A DNA stretch of 64,000 nt from Oscillospiraceae bacterium (lineage in GTDB: Bacteria; Bacillota; Clostridia; Oscillospirales; Ruminococcaceae), in NCBI GenBank assembly GCA_018380115.1, contig JAGZUF010000017.1, positions 1-64,000 on the forward strand, read 5' to 3'. The notes under the pieces are model-generated. The model had not been told where the DNA came from, did not search any database, and saw nothing but the letters and a program-made list of their open reading frames with translations. The position numbers and the translations under genes are program-made. Every line of letters begins with the position of its first letter. Positions within the stretch are counted from its first letter, which is position 1. This document shows positions 1-7,928 of this stretch, in pieces.

Positions 1-39
1 CAAAAGCGCGCAGGCTCGCTGTGCCGCTCTCTTCTTCAT
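1..39 (-). CDS. 5' end of a gene running off the window, possible exported protein
   Basis: Only the first 13 codons are visible (MKKRAAQRACALL). The ATG at 39-37 lies 9 nt after a GGAGAA-type ribosome binding site; a second ATG at 45-43 is too close to that site. The positively charged start followed by small and hydrophobic residues would fit a signal peptide, but too little is present to name a family. It has its own promoter, is downstream of rplL in the same direction and is separated from it by a strong terminator. The residues do not look like the start of RpoB. Confidence 0.5.
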   Translation of the reverse strand, partial: MKKRAAQRACALL

Positions 40-115
40 ATACATTTCTCCTTCCTGTTTTCTTCGGCGCCGCCCCTTGCCGCGCTATGGCTTATCTGGA
101 ACACCGCCGGTGCAG

Positions 116-145
116 ATTATACCATATTTCGTACTCTGATTTCAA
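116..145 (-). promoter_or_regulatory. Sigma-A type promoter for the gene running off the left edge
   Basis: Read on the minus strand there is a -35 TTGAAA (145-140), an 18-nt spacer and a perfect -10 TATAAT (121-116). The start codon lies about 76 nt downstream, so a moderate 5' leader is expected. Confidence 0.6.
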
Positions 146-380
146 TAGCAACCGTAAACAGGGGGAGATCGTTTTTCATCTGTGCAGCAGCGCCGCTGGC
201 CACCCTATCCCTCTTGCCAGTAACTCGGCTATAGGATGCGAAGCACTGTCAGGGCTTCTCCGATACCGAGCAAGGCCGCAAAACGATGGCGGGTTGCGGC
301 CAACCGGGCCCGAGAACACAACCAGTGCATGCCGGGGCGCCCTTTTGCGGCAACCCTGTTCACAGATGCTATCGCATATC
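146..380. other. Intergenic stretch without a recognisable gene
   Basis: Together with the promoter and leader next to it, this gene-free gap runs from 46 to 431. Several short open frames exist on both strands, but none has a ribosome binding site with a plausible protein. No RNA gene was recognised. Confidence 0.5.
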
Positions 381-410
381 AAAAAACGCCCCATCCTTTC
401 GGATGGGGCG
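381..410 (-). terminator. Intrinsic terminator of the rplJ-rplL operon
   Basis: A 10-bp perfect stem (CGCCCCATCC / GGATGGGGCG) closed by a GAAA tetraloop on the minus strand is followed by six T residues (386-381). It starts about 20 nt after the rplL stop codon and ends the operon before any rpoB gene. Confidence 0.9.
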
Positions 411-431
411 GTTTTTGTATCTGGGAAAAGC

Positions 432-803
432 TTATTTCAGCTCGACCTTTGCGCCGGCGTCTTCCAGCTTCTTCTTCATCTCTTCGGCGTCGTTCTTCGC
501 AACAGCCTCTTTCAGGGTCTTCGGGGCGTTGTCCACCAGATCTTTCGCTTCCTTCAGGCCCAGGCCGGTAACCTCCTTCACGGTCTTGATGACGGCCATC
601 TTGTTGGCGCCCACTTCGGCCAGCACAACGTCGAACTCCGTCTTCTCTTCCGCGGCAGGGGCAGCGCCGGCAGCGGCAGCGGGGGCAGCGGCAACGGCAG
701 AAACGCCGAACTCTTCGCAATAGGTGTCGATGAGCTCTTTCAGCTCAAGGATGGACAGACCCTTGATCTCGTCAAGGATGGCAGTGATCTTCTCAGAAGC
801 CAT
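432..803 (-). CDS. rplL: Large ribosomal subunit protein bL12 (L7/L12)
   Basis: The 123-aa protein has the normal L7/L12 layout: an N-terminal helical dimerisation domain (about 1-33), an Ala/Pro-rich flexible hinge (about 37-52, AAAPAAAAGAAPAAE), and the C-terminal globular domain that contacts elongation factors (about 53-123, with KTEFDVVL and GLGLKEAKDLVD). As the multimeric ribosomal stalk protein it recruits and stimulates translational GTPases. It lies 60 nt downstream of rplJ and shares its leader and attenuator. The ATG at 803 has a GGAGGTATTATC leader. A strong terminator follows directly. Confidence 0.98.
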   Translation of the reverse strand: MASEKITAILDEIKGLSILELKELIDTYCEEFGVSAVAAAPAAAAGAAPAAEEKTEFDVVLAEVGANKMAVIKTVKEVTGLGLKEAKDLVDNAPKTLKEAVAKNDAEEMKKKLEDAGAKVELK

Positions 804-863
804 GATAATACCTCCAGTTTGGTTTGTTGTTGATGTGTTTTACAGAATTTGCAGCGCTCAGGC

Positions 864-1373
864 TCAGGCGGCAGGCTCTTCCTGCTTGTCCACATAGGCC
901 TGCATGGCAACGGCAAGGCCGCTGAGCGTGCTGGTGAGCGCGCCGGCGAACATGGACAGCATGCCCTTGTAATCCGGCAGCTTGGCAATGGCGGTGAGCT
1001 CGGCCTCATCAAGAACCTTGCCCTCCATATAGCCGCTCTTCAAAGAGAACTTGCCCTTGGAAGCCTCTGCAAACTTGTTCAGGATGCGGGCGGCCGCCGT
1101 GGGGTCCTCCTTGGAAACAGCCAGCGCGGTGGAGCCCTTCAGCACATCGGCCAAACCGGCCAGGCCGGTCTCCTTCACGGCAAGGCGCAGCATCGTGTTT
1201 TTCACCACGAAATACTCCACGCCAGCCTCGCGCAGCTCTTTGCGCAGCTTGGTGTCGTCAGCCACGTTGATGCCCTTGTAGTCCACGACCACGCCGGCCA
1301 CAGAGCTCTCCATCTTTTCACGCAGAGACGCAACAAACGCTTCTTTTTCCTTCAGGATTTTTTCACTCGGCAA
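864..1373 (-). CDS. rplJ: Large ribosomal subunit protein uL10
   Basis: The 169-aa protein matches L10, the stalk base that binds 23S rRNA and carries L12 dimers on its C-terminal helix. Family features are VVVDYKGINVADDTKLRKEL near residues 28-47, YFVVKNTMLRLA, and the alanine-rich C-terminal helix ending in an acidic tail (KQEEPAA). The start is TTG at 1373, set by an AGGTGAA ribosome binding site 4 nt before it; no ATG fits. It is the first gene after the L10 leader, and L10-L12 complex binding to that leader is the known feedback control for this operon. Confidence 0.97.
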   Translation of the reverse strand: MPSEKILKEKEAFVASLREKMESSVAGVVVDYKGINVADDTKLRKELREAGVEYFVVKNTMLRLAVKETGLAGLADVLKGSTALAVSKEDPTAAARILNKFAEASKGKFSLKSGYMEGKVLDEAELTAIAKLPDYKGMLSMFAGALTSTLSGLAVAMQAYVDKQEEPAA

Positions 1374-1428
1374 AGTATTTCACCTCGTTTCCATATTGAA
1401 ATATTCCGTCTCAAAGGCAGAAGGGTGC

Positions 1429-1460
1429 AAAAAAGCCTCTTTCTCCCGCGAGAAAGAGGC
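1429..1460 (-). terminator. Attenuator terminator in the rplJ leader
   Basis: An 11-bp perfect stem (GCCTCTTTCTC / GAGAAAGAGGC) with a 4-nt loop is followed by six T residues on the minus strand, about 55 nt before the rplJ start. It is the expression platform of the L10 leader. Confidence 0.88.
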
Positions 1461-1545
1461 CAAAAATACAAAGCATTTTTGCACGTTTCTCGGCAGGCGG
1501 GAAACCCCTTTACGCCTTTCGGCACCTGCTGTCTTTAAAACAGCT
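1429..1545 (-). ncRNA. Ribosomal protein L10 leader (autoregulatory mRNA structure)
   Basis: On the minus strand the rplJ leader contains AGACAGCAGGTGCCGAAAGG followed about 15 nt later by CCTGCCGAGAAACG. These pair as the characteristic kink-turn arm of the L10-leader family. The structure is followed directly by an intrinsic terminator (1460-1429), so excess L10(L12)4 is expected to favour termination. Position, sequence and order match the L10 leader seen upstream of rplJL in Firmicutes. Confidence 0.88.
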
Positions 1546-1550
1546 TTATC

Positions 1551-1579
1551 AGTATAGCATGCATCCAGCCGTTTGTCAA
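1551..1579 (-). promoter_or_regulatory. Strong sigma-A promoter of rplJ-rplL
   Basis: A perfect TTGACA (-35, 1579-1574), a 17-nt spacer and TATACT (-10, 1556-1551) on the minus strand. Transcription would begin just upstream of the L10 leader, which makes rplJL a separate unit from the nusG-rplK-rplA operon. Confidence 0.88.
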
Positions 1580-1888
1580 TAACCTTTCGCCGCTGATATT
1601 CTCTGCCATGAGGCGGCAAAAGAAGGCCGCCATATGCCGCAGGCAACGCTGCCCTTTGACGGGCAGATGCCTCCCGAAAACGGAAAAGCCTGTCGCTTCG
1701 GCGTTTTCTCTTCTGCCGTTCCATATCATAGCAGCTTATTGGGGCCGCCCGGCGGCTTATAAAAACGGCGGGCGTGCGCCTACGCGCTCTTCCCGTTATG
1801 GCGCGGCGGCAGCTTTTGATTTTCAGCCGCAAGAGGCCGCGGAAAAGCCCTCTGCCAGCGCACACCTTTGCAGCGGAAGCCGATATTG
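1580..1888. other. Intergenic stretch between the two ribosomal operons
   Basis: This 310-nt GC-rich stretch lies between the rplA terminator and the rplJ promoter. No ORF here has a convincing start or family resemblance and no structured RNA was recognised. Confidence 0.5.
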
Positions 1889-1913
1889 AAAAAGGCCGGA
1901 GCTGCCTCCGGCC
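1889..1913 (-). terminator. Terminator of the rpmG-secE-nusG-rplK-rplA operon
   Basis: A GGCCGGA / TCCGGCC hairpin on the minus strand with a T5 tract (1893-1889), about 100 nt downstream of the rplA stop. Confidence 0.8.
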
Positions 1914-2013
1914 TTCTGGTGTTCGATACAGTTAAGTGCTGAATGCACCGCCGTTCAGCCAAAGCGGCCGAAAAGCCCATGCACTTTTACACAAGGCAAA
2001 AAACGGGCAACGC

Positions 2014-2709
2014 TCAGCCGCCGAACTTTGCGCTGTTCAGCTTGATGCCGGGGCCCATGGTAGAGGCCACGGTGGCACTGCGGATATACTGGCCTTTCGC
2101 AGCGGCGGGCTTCGCCTTTACGATGGCTTCCATGACCACTTTCAGGTTCTCTTCCAGCTTTTCAGCGCCGAAAGATGCCTTGCCGATGGGCACGTGGATA
2201 ATGTTGGCCTTATCCAGACGGTATTCGATTTTACCGGCCTTGGCCTCTGTTACAGCGCGGCCCACATCGGGCGTCACCGTGCCGGCCTTGGGGTTCGGCA
2301 TCAGGCCGCGCGGGCCCAAAATCTTACCCAAACGGCCCACTAGGCCCATCATGTCGGGCGTAGTGACAAGCACGTCAAAATCAATAAAGCCTTCGTTCTG
2401 AATTTTCGCCACGAGGTCGGCGTCGCCCACCATCATCGCGCCGGCTTCCTCAGCCGCCTTGGCCGCATCACCCTTGGCAATGGCAACCACGCGCACGTTT
2501 TTACCAGTACCGTTGGGCAGAACTACGGCGCCGCGCACCTGCTGGTCGGCATGGCGGCTGTCTACACCGAGGCGGACATGCAGCTCCACCGTCTCGTCAA
2601 ATTTGGCTTTCGCCGTCTGGCAGCACAGGGCCAGAGCCTCGCTGCTGTCGTACAGTTTCGTACGGTCGACAAGCTTCTTGCTGTCAACGTAATGTTTCCC
2701 TTGCTTCAT
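2014..2709 (-). CDS. rplA: Large ribosomal subunit protein uL1
   Basis: The 231-aa protein is full length for L1, which forms the mobile L1 stalk of the 50S subunit, binds 23S rRNA and helps E-site tRNA release; in many bacteria it also represses its own mRNA. Recognisable parts are the N-terminal KKLVDRTKLYD segment, the RHADQQVRGAVVLPNGTGK rRNA-binding region (about 52-70) and LGPRGLMPNPKAGTVTPDV (about 131-149). It has an ATG start with a GGAGG site. It is 53 nt downstream of rplK and last in its operon. Confidence 0.98.
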   Translation of the reverse strand: MKQGKHYVDSKKLVDRTKLYDSSEALALCCQTAKAKFDETVELHVRLGVDSRHADQQVRGAVVLPNGTGKNVRVVAIAKGDAAKAAEEAGAMMVGDADLVAKIQNEGFIDFDVLVTTPDMMGLVGRLGKILGPRGLMPNPKAGTVTPDVGRAVTEAKAGKIEYRLDKANIIHVPIGKASFGAEKLEENLKVVMEAIVKAKPAAAKGQYIRSATVASTMGPGIKLNSAKFGG

Positions 2710-2762
2710 AGTTTCCTCCTGTGGTATATCGGAATATTCCTCCCACTGATGGCAGGCCGTTG

Positions 2763-3188
2763 TTACTCGGTAACCGTAACGCCCATACTGCGGCAGGTGC
2801 CGGCAATCATGCTGACGGCGGCGTCTAGGCTTGCAGCGTTCAAATCAGGCATTTTGGTGTTGGCGATATCCTCCAGCTGTTTGCGTGTAATGGACGCGAC
2901 TTTCGTCTTGTTCGGCACGCCGGAGCCGCTTTCAATGCCGATGGCCTTCTTGATGAGAACGGCCGCCGGAGGCGTCTTCGTGATAAAGCTGAAGGAACGG
3001 TCTGCATAAACTGTGATGACCACAGGAATCAGATAACCGATGTCCTTTTGCGTGCGCTCATTGAATTCCTTCGTGAACGACATGATGTTCACGCCATGCT
3101 GGCCAAGCGCCGGGCCAACAGGGGGAGCCGGGGTAGCTTTACCGGCCGGGATTTGGAGCTTGATATACCCCACTACCTTCTGAGCCAT
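2763..3188 (-). CDS. rplK: Large ribosomal subunit protein uL11
   Basis: L11 (141 aa) belongs to the GTPase-associated centre of the 50S subunit. The proline-rich N-terminal domain (KLQIPAGKATPAPPVGPALG, about 10-29) and the C-terminal rRNA-binding domain (MPDLNAASLDAAVSMIAGTC) are both clear. The open frame extends 27 codons further upstream, but the ATG at 3188 is chosen because GGAGGTG lies 6 nt before it and the family starts with MAQKV. It lies between nusG and rplA in the standard order. Confidence 0.98.
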   Translation of the reverse strand: MAQKVVGYIKLQIPAGKATPAPPVGPALGQHGVNIMSFTKEFNERTQKDIGYLIPVVITVYADRSFSFITKTPPAAVLIKKAIGIESGSGVPNKTKVASITRKQLEDIANTKMPDLNAASLDAAVSMIAGTCRSMGVTVTE

Positions 3189-3317
3189 TTTGTGCACCTC
3201 CAAAAATTGTGGTAAGTTGCGGGCCCGCGCCGTGTGCGCGTGCCCTCCCACGAGCAGGCGTCCGCCCACTCTATAAGAGCCGTGCGCCGAAGCGCGCGGT
3301 GCTTACCGAAAATAAAA

Positions 3318-3848
3318 TCAATCCAGCGGTTTAATCTGTGTGAATTCCAGTTCTGCGGGTGTTTCGCGCCCGAACATGGACACTTTCACATTGACCTTTT
3401 TCTGCTTTTCATCGATAGCCTCGACAATGCCGATGAAGCCCTCCAGCGGGCCGCCCGTGATTTGCACGTTGTCGCCCACCTTGTAGGCCAGCGGGGCGCT
3501 GCGCACCTGCGTTTCCACGCCAAGCTTTTCCACTTCCTCTTCCGAGAGAGGGATGGGCTTAGACGAGGGCCCCACAAACCCCGTGACGCCGCGCGCATTG
3601 CGCACGACATACCAAGTTTCATCCGTCATAATCATCTTTACCAGCACATAGCCGGGAAAGAGCTTCGATTCCTTCTCTTTGCCGTCCGCGTCCACCACGG
3701 TTTCCGTGGGCACGCGCACCTCCTGAATCAGGTCCTGCAGGCGACGGTTCTCCACGATGGTCTCCAAGTCCTGCCGGACCTTGTTTTCATACCCGGAATA
3801 CGTGTGCGCCACATACCAGTGCGGCTGTGTATCTCGGTCCTGCGCCAT
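3318..3848 (-). CDS. nusG: Transcription termination/antitermination factor NusG
   Basis: The 176-aa protein has an NGN domain (about 9-115, beginning HWYVAHTYSGYENKV and containing LFPGYVLVKM) that binds the RNA polymerase clamp. It also has a C-terminal KOW domain (about 122-176, KVGDNVQITGGPLEGFIGIV) that contacts ribosomal protein S10 or Rho. Length and order are standard. It sits between secE (43 nt upstream) and rplK (129 nt downstream) in one minus-strand operon. Confidence 0.98.
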   Translation of the reverse strand: MAQDRDTQPHWYVAHTYSGYENKVRQDLETIVENRRLQDLIQEVRVPTETVVDADGKEKESKLFPGYVLVKMIMTDETWYVVRNARGVTGFVGPSSKPIPLSEEEVEKLGVETQVRSAPLAYKVGDNVQITGGPLEGFIGIVEAIDEKQKKVNVKVSMFGRETPAELEFTQIKPLD

Positions 3849-3890
3849 AGTGTTTCCCCCGCTTTCCTTTGCGTTGCAAAATGTGGGCCG

Positions 3891-4142
3891 TTAAACCTTT
3901 GCCAAAAGGTCCAGCACAGTGCTCAGCCCAAAGCCGAACACGGCGTCGAGAATGAAAATCACCACGGCGCTGAGCAAAACCACCACCAGCACCACGAGCG
4001 TGTTGTTGATGATTTGCTTTTTATTCGGCCAGACGACCTTCTTCATCTCGCTTTTTGTATCGCGGAAAAACTTCACGATATTCTTGAAAAAGCGTTTGAT
4101 GCCGGCGAAAAAGCCCTTCTTTTTCTCAGTTTTTTCTGCCAT
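3891..4142 (-). CDS. secE: Preprotein translocase subunit SecE
   Basis: The 83-aa single-span membrane protein has a lysine-rich cytoplasmic N-terminus, an amphipathic helix with the conserved KSEMKKVVWPNKKQ motif (about 30-43), and one transmembrane segment (about 50-78). This is the short Gram-positive form of SecE, which clamps SecY in the translocon. It is in the usual rpmG-secE-nusG context, 16 nt after rpmG. Confidence 0.97.
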   Translation of the reverse strand: MAEKTEKKKGFFAGIKRFFKNIVKFFRDTKSEMKKVVWPNKKQIINNTLVVLVVVLLSAVVIFILDAVFGFGLSTVLDLLAKV

Positions 4143-4158
4143 GTCGGTTCCGCCTTTC

Positions 4159-4308
4159 TTACTTCGTCTCGCGGTGGAGCGTGTGCTTGCGGCAGAAGCG
4201 GCAATACTTCTTCATCTCGAGCCTGTCGGGGCTGTTCTTCTTGTTCTTCTTGGTGTTGTAGTTGCGCTGTTTGCACTCCGTGCAGGCGAGCGTGATCTTC
4301 ACTCTCAT
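4159..4308 (-). CDS. rpmG: Large ribosomal subunit protein bL33, zinc-binding form
   Basis: This 49-aa gene begins MRVKITLACTECKQRNY and ends KHTLHRETK. It has the two Cys pairs of the zinc-binding (C+) L33 form: C9-x2-C12 and C36-x2-C39. The ATG at 4308 has GGAGGTG 6 nt upstream. It is the first gene of the secE-nusG-rplK-rplA operon, a standard Firmicutes arrangement. Confidence 0.96.
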   Translation of the reverse strand: MRVKITLACTECKQRNYNTKKNKKNSPDRLEMKKYCRFCRKHTLHRETK

Positions 4309-4423
4309 GTTTCGGCACCTCCATTAATAGCCTCCCTCTTTTGCCGGCGGCGCTTTGCGGAACGGCCCCAGACGGCGCCTAAAAATGCGCACAAAAAAAT
4401 AAACCTGCAAAAGAGGTAGTTCC

Positions 4424-4452
4424 ATCATAGCACACGCCGCGCACCGCGTCAA
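4424..4452 (-). promoter_or_regulatory. Promoter of the rpmG-secE-nusG-rplK-rplA operon
   Basis: TTGACG (-35, 4452-4447), a 17-nt spacer and TATGAT (-10, 4429-4424) on the minus strand give a near-consensus promoter. The leader to rpmG is about 110 nt. Confidence 0.82.
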
Positions 4453-4512
4453 GCGTTTTCTGGGCCGCCGCAGGCTTTTGTGCCGTTTTCTCCGCTTTGG
4501 GGCGCACAATAT

Positions 4513-4540
4513 TTGCAAAGTGCGCCTATTATGGTATTAT
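4513..4540 (+). promoter_or_regulatory. Probable promoter of the ddl-murI operon
   Basis: TTGCAA (4513-4518), a 16-nt spacer and TATTAT (4535-4540) lie about 80 nt upstream of ddl. It is divergent from the rpmG promoter, and the 4309-4623 gap holds only these two control regions. Confidence 0.6.
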
Positions 4541-4623
4541 AAGGGGAAGCAGAGTGCGGGCCTGCTTCCCCTGCAGGGCACAAAAGCCGGGGCCCGCAAA
4601 AACGATGCGAAGGTGTGACAATA

Positions 4624-5706
4624 TTGGCGAAAAAGACCATTGCCGTGCTGTTTGGCGGCGTTTCCAGCGAGCACGAGGTTTCGCGCATGAGCGCCACCAG
4701 CGTGCTGAACAACCTGAACAGGGAAAAATTTGATGTGCTGGCCGTGGGCATAAAAAAGGACGGAAGCTGGCATTTATATCCCGGCCCCACGCAGGCGCTG
4801 TGCACCGGCGAGTGGGAGGCGTGCGAGGAAAATATCCCGGTGGCCTTCTGCCCAGGCAGCGGCATGAAGGGCCTTGTTGCCTTTGAAAACGGGCGCGTGC
4901 GCGAGCTGCCGGTGGACGTGGTCTTTCCCGTGCTGCACGGCAAAAACGGCGAGGACGGCACGGTGCAGGGCCTTCTGGAGATGGCCGGCCTGCCCTATGT
5001 AGGCTGCGGCGTGCTGGGCAGCGCGCTGTGTATGGATAAAGTGTGTGCGAATCTGGTGATGGATGCAGCAGGCATTGCGCGCTGCGAATGGGACTATATG
5101 GAGGCCTGGCAGCTGCCTGATTTCGACGCCATTGAGCAGCGCGTGGCCGAAAAGCTGCACTACCCCATTTTTGTAAAGCCGGCAAACGCGGGCTCCAGCG
5201 TGGGCATCTCCAAAGCGGCAGATAAGGCCGCGCTGCGCGCCGCGGTGGAGCTTGCCCTGCGCCACGACAGCCGCGTGGTGTTCGAGCGCTTTGTGGACGG
5301 CCACGAAATAGAGTGCGCTGTAAGCGGCAACGAAGAGGTGTGCGCCACCCTGCCAGGGGAGATTCTGGCGAGCGCAGAGTTTTATACCTACGATGACAAG
5401 TACGTTTCGGGCACATCGCGCGTGGTCATTCCCGCACAGCTGCCAGCCGAAACGCTGGACGCCGTGCGCGCCACGGCCGAACGGGCCTACCGCGCCCTGT
5501 GCTGCCGCGGCCTTTCGCGCGTAGATTTCTTTGTAGAGCACGGCACGGGCCGTGTGCTTTTGAACGAAGTGAACACCATGCCGGGCTTTACAGACATCAG
5601 CATGTACCCCAAGCTGAAAATAGCCGCCGGGCAGAGCTATAGCCAGCTTCTGGAAGAATTGGTCGGCCTTGCCCTTCAGCGCGCCAGGGAGGCCGCCCAT
5701 GTGTAA
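4624..5706 (+). CDS. ddl: D-alanine--D-alanine ligase
   Basis: This ATP-grasp enzyme of about 360 aa makes the D-Ala-D-Ala dipeptide for peptidoglycan. The N-terminal GGVSSEHEVS signature, the PCxLGSALCMDK-like segment (YVGCGVLGSALCMDK), FVKPANAGSSVGISK (ATP-grasp) and the C-terminal EVNTMPGFTDISMYP are all present. The loop YDDKYVSGTS keeps the tyrosine typical of D-Ala-specific rather than D-Lac (Van-type) ligases. A GTG at 4615 would overlap the GAAGGTG ribosome binding site, so the TTG at 4624 (MAKKTIAVLFGG) is preferred. It overlaps murI by 8 nt, so both cell-wall D-amino-acid steps are coupled. Confidence 0.95.
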   Translation: MAKKTIAVLFGGVSSEHEVSRMSATSVLNNLNREKFDVLAVGIKKDGSWHLYPGPTQALCTGEWEACEENIPVAFCPGSGMKGLVAFENGRVRELPVDVVFPVLHGKNGEDGTVQGLLEMAGLPYVGCGVLGSALCMDKVCANLVMDAAGIARCEWDYMEAWQLPDFDAIEQRVAEKLHYPIFVKPANAGSSVGISKAADKAALRAAVELALRHDSRVVFERFVDGHEIECAVSGNEEVCATLPGEILASAEFYTYDDKYVSGTSRVVIPAQLPAETLDAVRATAERAYRALCCRGLSRVDFFVEHGTGRVLLNEVNTMPGFTDISMYPKLKIAAGQSYSQLLEELVGLALQRAREAAHV

Positions 5707-6529
5707 CGCGGCGGCCCAAAGCCCTGTCGGGGTGTTTGATTCCGGCCTGGGCGGCCTGACGGCCGTGCGGGAACTGCGACGCATTCTGCCGGGCGAGGAC
5801 ATTGTGTATTTTGGGGACACCGGGCGCGTGCCTTACGGCACCCGAAGCCGGGACACCATTGTGGAGTATGCCAGGCAGGATATCGCCTTTCTGCTCTCTA
5901 AGGGTGTAAAGGCAGTGATTGCCGCGTGCGGCACAGTTTCCAGCACACTGCCCGCCGCGGTGGCCGGCAGCCTGCCCGTGCCCTATATGGGCGTTGTAGA
6001 AAGCGCGGCAAAGGCCGCTGTGCTGGCCACCAGAACAGGGCGTATCGGCATCATCGGCACGCCCGCCACCGTGGCCTCCGGCAGCTACCCTGCGGCCATA
6101 CGGCGCCTTATGCCCGGCGCCGCCATTACGGCCACAGCCTGCCCGCTGTTTGTGCCGCTTGTAGAAAACGGCTATTTCGGCGCAAAGAATACTGTTACGC
6201 GCCTTGTGGCACAGGATTATTTGAAGGATGTAAAGGCTGCCGGAGTGGATACGCTCATCCTTGGCTGCACACACTACCCGCTGATTGCCCCTGTCATTGC
6301 AGACATCATGGGGCCGGGGGTGGCCTTGGTGGACGTAGGGCGCGCGGCGGCCCAAAGCGCACGCCATATGCTGGAGCGGGGCGGCCTGCTGAACGCACAG
6401 GCCAGGGGCACGGTGGAGTATTACGTCAGCGACAGCACAGAGCAGTTCGACAGGCTGGCGCATGTGTTTCTGGGCGAATACGCCGGGGGCAGCGTGCAGC
6501 GCATTGATATCGAAGCTTACAGAACATAA
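5699..6529 (+). CDS. murI: Glutamate racemase
   Basis: The 276-aa enzyme interconverts L- and D-glutamate for peptidoglycan. The first loop GVFDSGLGGLT and both catalytic cysteine regions are visible: IAACGTVSS and LGCTHYPLI. The first reads ACGT rather than the commoner ACNT, so the residue after the catalytic Cys is Gly. A longer frame starts inside ddl. The ATG at 5699 has GGGAGG 6 nt before it and gives the normal N-terminus. It overlaps ddl by 8 nt and is followed 22 nt later by a DUF1934-type gene. Confidence 0.94.
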   Translation: MCNAAAQSPVGVFDSGLGGLTAVRELRRILPGEDIVYFGDTGRVPYGTRSRDTIVEYARQDIAFLLSKGVKAVIAACGTVSSTLPAAVAGSLPVPYMGVVESAAKAAVLATRTGRIGIIGTPATVASGSYPAAIRRLMPGAAITATACPLFVPLVENGYFGAKNTVTRLVAQDYLKDVKAAGVDTLILGCTHYPLIAPVIADIMGPGVALVDVGRAAAQSARHMLERGGLLNAQARGTVEYYVSDSTEQFDRLAHVFLGEYAGGSVQRIDIEAYRT

Positions 6530-6551
6530 TGGGGAAGAAGGCGGGCTTGCC

Positions 6552-6977
6552 ATGAAAGAAGATTATCTCATCACCATCCACGGCACCATGGAGCAGAACG
6601 GCGGCAGCGACAGCGTGCAGCTCATGACGCGCGGCAGCTTCGTCAAGCGCGGCGGCAGCTTTTTCATCACCTATAAAGAGACGCAGGCCACCGGCTATGA
6701 GGGCTGCGTCACCACTGTGAAGGTGGAGGGGTCGGACAAGGTGAGCATGCTGCGCTTCGGCCCCGCGCCCAGCCAGCTGGTGATAGAGCGCGGCAAGCGC
6801 CATGTGTGCCATTACGAAACGGGCCAGGGCGCGCTGAGCCTTGGCGTGGCGGCAGACGAAATTCACAGCCGCCTTTCCGAAAAGGGCGGGCGCGTGCGCT
6901 TCTCTTACATGCTGGATGTGGACGACGCCAGCGTAAGCCGCAATATTGTGGACATTACGGTAAAGCCCACCATATGA
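6552..6977 (+). CDS. DUF1934 (YwiB-like) small beta-barrel protein
   Basis: The 141-aa protein resembles the DUF1934/YwiB family: KEDYLITIHGTMEQNG at the start, the YKETQATGYEGCVTTVKVEG strand pair, and a C-terminus ending DVDDASVSRNIVDITVK. These proteins have a calycin-like beta-barrel and no proven function. There is no signal peptide or membrane segment. The ATG at 6552 follows the murI stop by 22 nt with a GGAAGAAGGCGGG leader, so it is probably co-transcribed with ddl-murI. Confidence 0.8.
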   Translation: MKEDYLITIHGTMEQNGGSDSVQLMTRGSFVKRGGSFFITYKETQATGYEGCVTTVKVEGSDKVSMLRFGPAPSQLVIERGKRHVCHYETGQGALSLGVAADEIHSRLSEKGGRVRFSYMLDVDDASVSRNIVDITVKPTI

Positions 6978-7038
6978 CCATTACACCCCGCGGGGCTGCG
7001 CGGCCCCGCTTTTATCAAATATTCGGGAGGGACGAGCT

Positions 7039-7434
7039 GTGTATTTGAAATTGACGTTCCACGGCGTGTCATTCTATGCCGCGCTGCTGGAGGACAAGGC
7101 GCCCATCATGTGCGCCGAGCTGAAAAAGGCCTGCCCGTTTGAGGCGCGCCTCACCTATGCCAAGATATGCGACAACGAAATCGTGTTTCAGGCGCCGGTG
7201 TCGAAGTATGTGGTGGAAAACCCCGTGTATTCCGTAAAGGGCCACATCGCCTATTACGGGCCCAAGCATTCGGTGTGCATCTGGTTTGGGGACACCCCCA
7301 GCCTTGGCGCGTGCGACCTGTTCGCGCTGCTGGCCGATGAGGACATCCCCCGCTTTGCCGAAGAGGCGCAGAAGGTATGGGACACCCGCGGTGAAGCCAT
7401 CCGCGTGGAGCTGTGTGAGGAGGTGGGCGCATGA
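7039..7434 (+). CDS. DUF3830 family protein, cyclophilin-like fold
   Basis: The 131-aa cytosolic protein has the pattern of the DUF3830 family, which has a cyclophilin-like barrel but lacks known prolyl-isomerase activity: ALLEDKAPIMCAELKKACPFEA, a central VVENPVYSVKGHIAYYG, and a C-terminal VWDTRGEAIRVEL. The start is GTG at 7039 with GGGAGGG 8 nt upstream. It overlaps the next gene by 4 nt (ATGA), indicating translational coupling. Substrate and role are unknown. Confidence 0.72.
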   Translation: MYLKLTFHGVSFYAALLEDKAPIMCAELKKACPFEARLTYAKICDNEIVFQAPVSKYVVENPVYSVKGHIAYYGPKHSVCIWFGDTPSLGACDLFALLADEDIPRFAEEAQKVWDTRGEAIRVELCEEVGA

Positions 7435-7907
7435 GCCGCGTTGAATTTATAGAAAAGCTGGATGCCCTGAGCGAGGAAATCCGCCTGCATGAGCCGGAGG
7501 ATATCCGCCGCGTAAAGCAGCGCAACCGCCCCGCCAAAAAGAATTTCGGCGCTTTGCTGTTCGCCTTTCTGGACATGGAGGCCGCTAACCCGGACATCTA
7601 CCGTCTTATCTGCATGGCGCAGGCCCGTCAGGGCGAGCTTGCCACGCTGAAGGCCATCGCAGACGGCGTGCTGGGCTGGAATGAAGGCGGCTTCGAGGGC
7701 AGCTATGACATGTACGACAGTGCCAAGCTGATGGGCGAAGCCCGCGCCCAGCTTGACGCGTGCGGCACCTATGAAGAATTTGCCGCCCTGCTGAAGGCAG
7801 TGCACCGTTACCTTATCGGGCTGAACTTCCAGCTTGATAACGCCATCCCATGGGCTGAACTGGGCCGCACCTATCACGAGGCAACGCAGCCTGAGGCAGA
7901 TGTGTAG
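7431..7907 (+). CDS. Hypothetical alpha-helical protein
   Basis: I do not recognise this 158-aa protein. It appears mostly helical, soluble and acidic, with a charged N-terminal third (IRLHEPEDIRRVKQRN) and a segment NPDIYRLICMAQARQGEL. There is no signal peptide, membrane span or metal-binding motif. It overlaps the DUF3830 gene by 4 nt and is last in the ddl-murI transcription unit, followed by a strong terminator. The reading frame is supported by the coupling and by a GAGGAGGTGGGC ribosome binding site. Confidence 0.7.
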   Translation: MSRVEFIEKLDALSEEIRLHEPEDIRRVKQRNRPAKKNFGALLFAFLDMEAANPDIYRLICMAQARQGELATLKAIADGVLGWNEGGFEGSYDMYDSAKLMGEARAQLDACGTYEEFAALLKAVHRYLIGLNFQLDNAIPWAELGRTYHEATQPEADV

Positions 7908-7928
7908 AAACAAACACCAGTGATTTTG

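Noticed and set aside
5699..6529. ACGT instead of ACNT at the MurI active site as sign of inactivity
   Set aside because: The Cys itself and the second motif are intact, and the gene is coupled to ddl; the change is likely tolerated.
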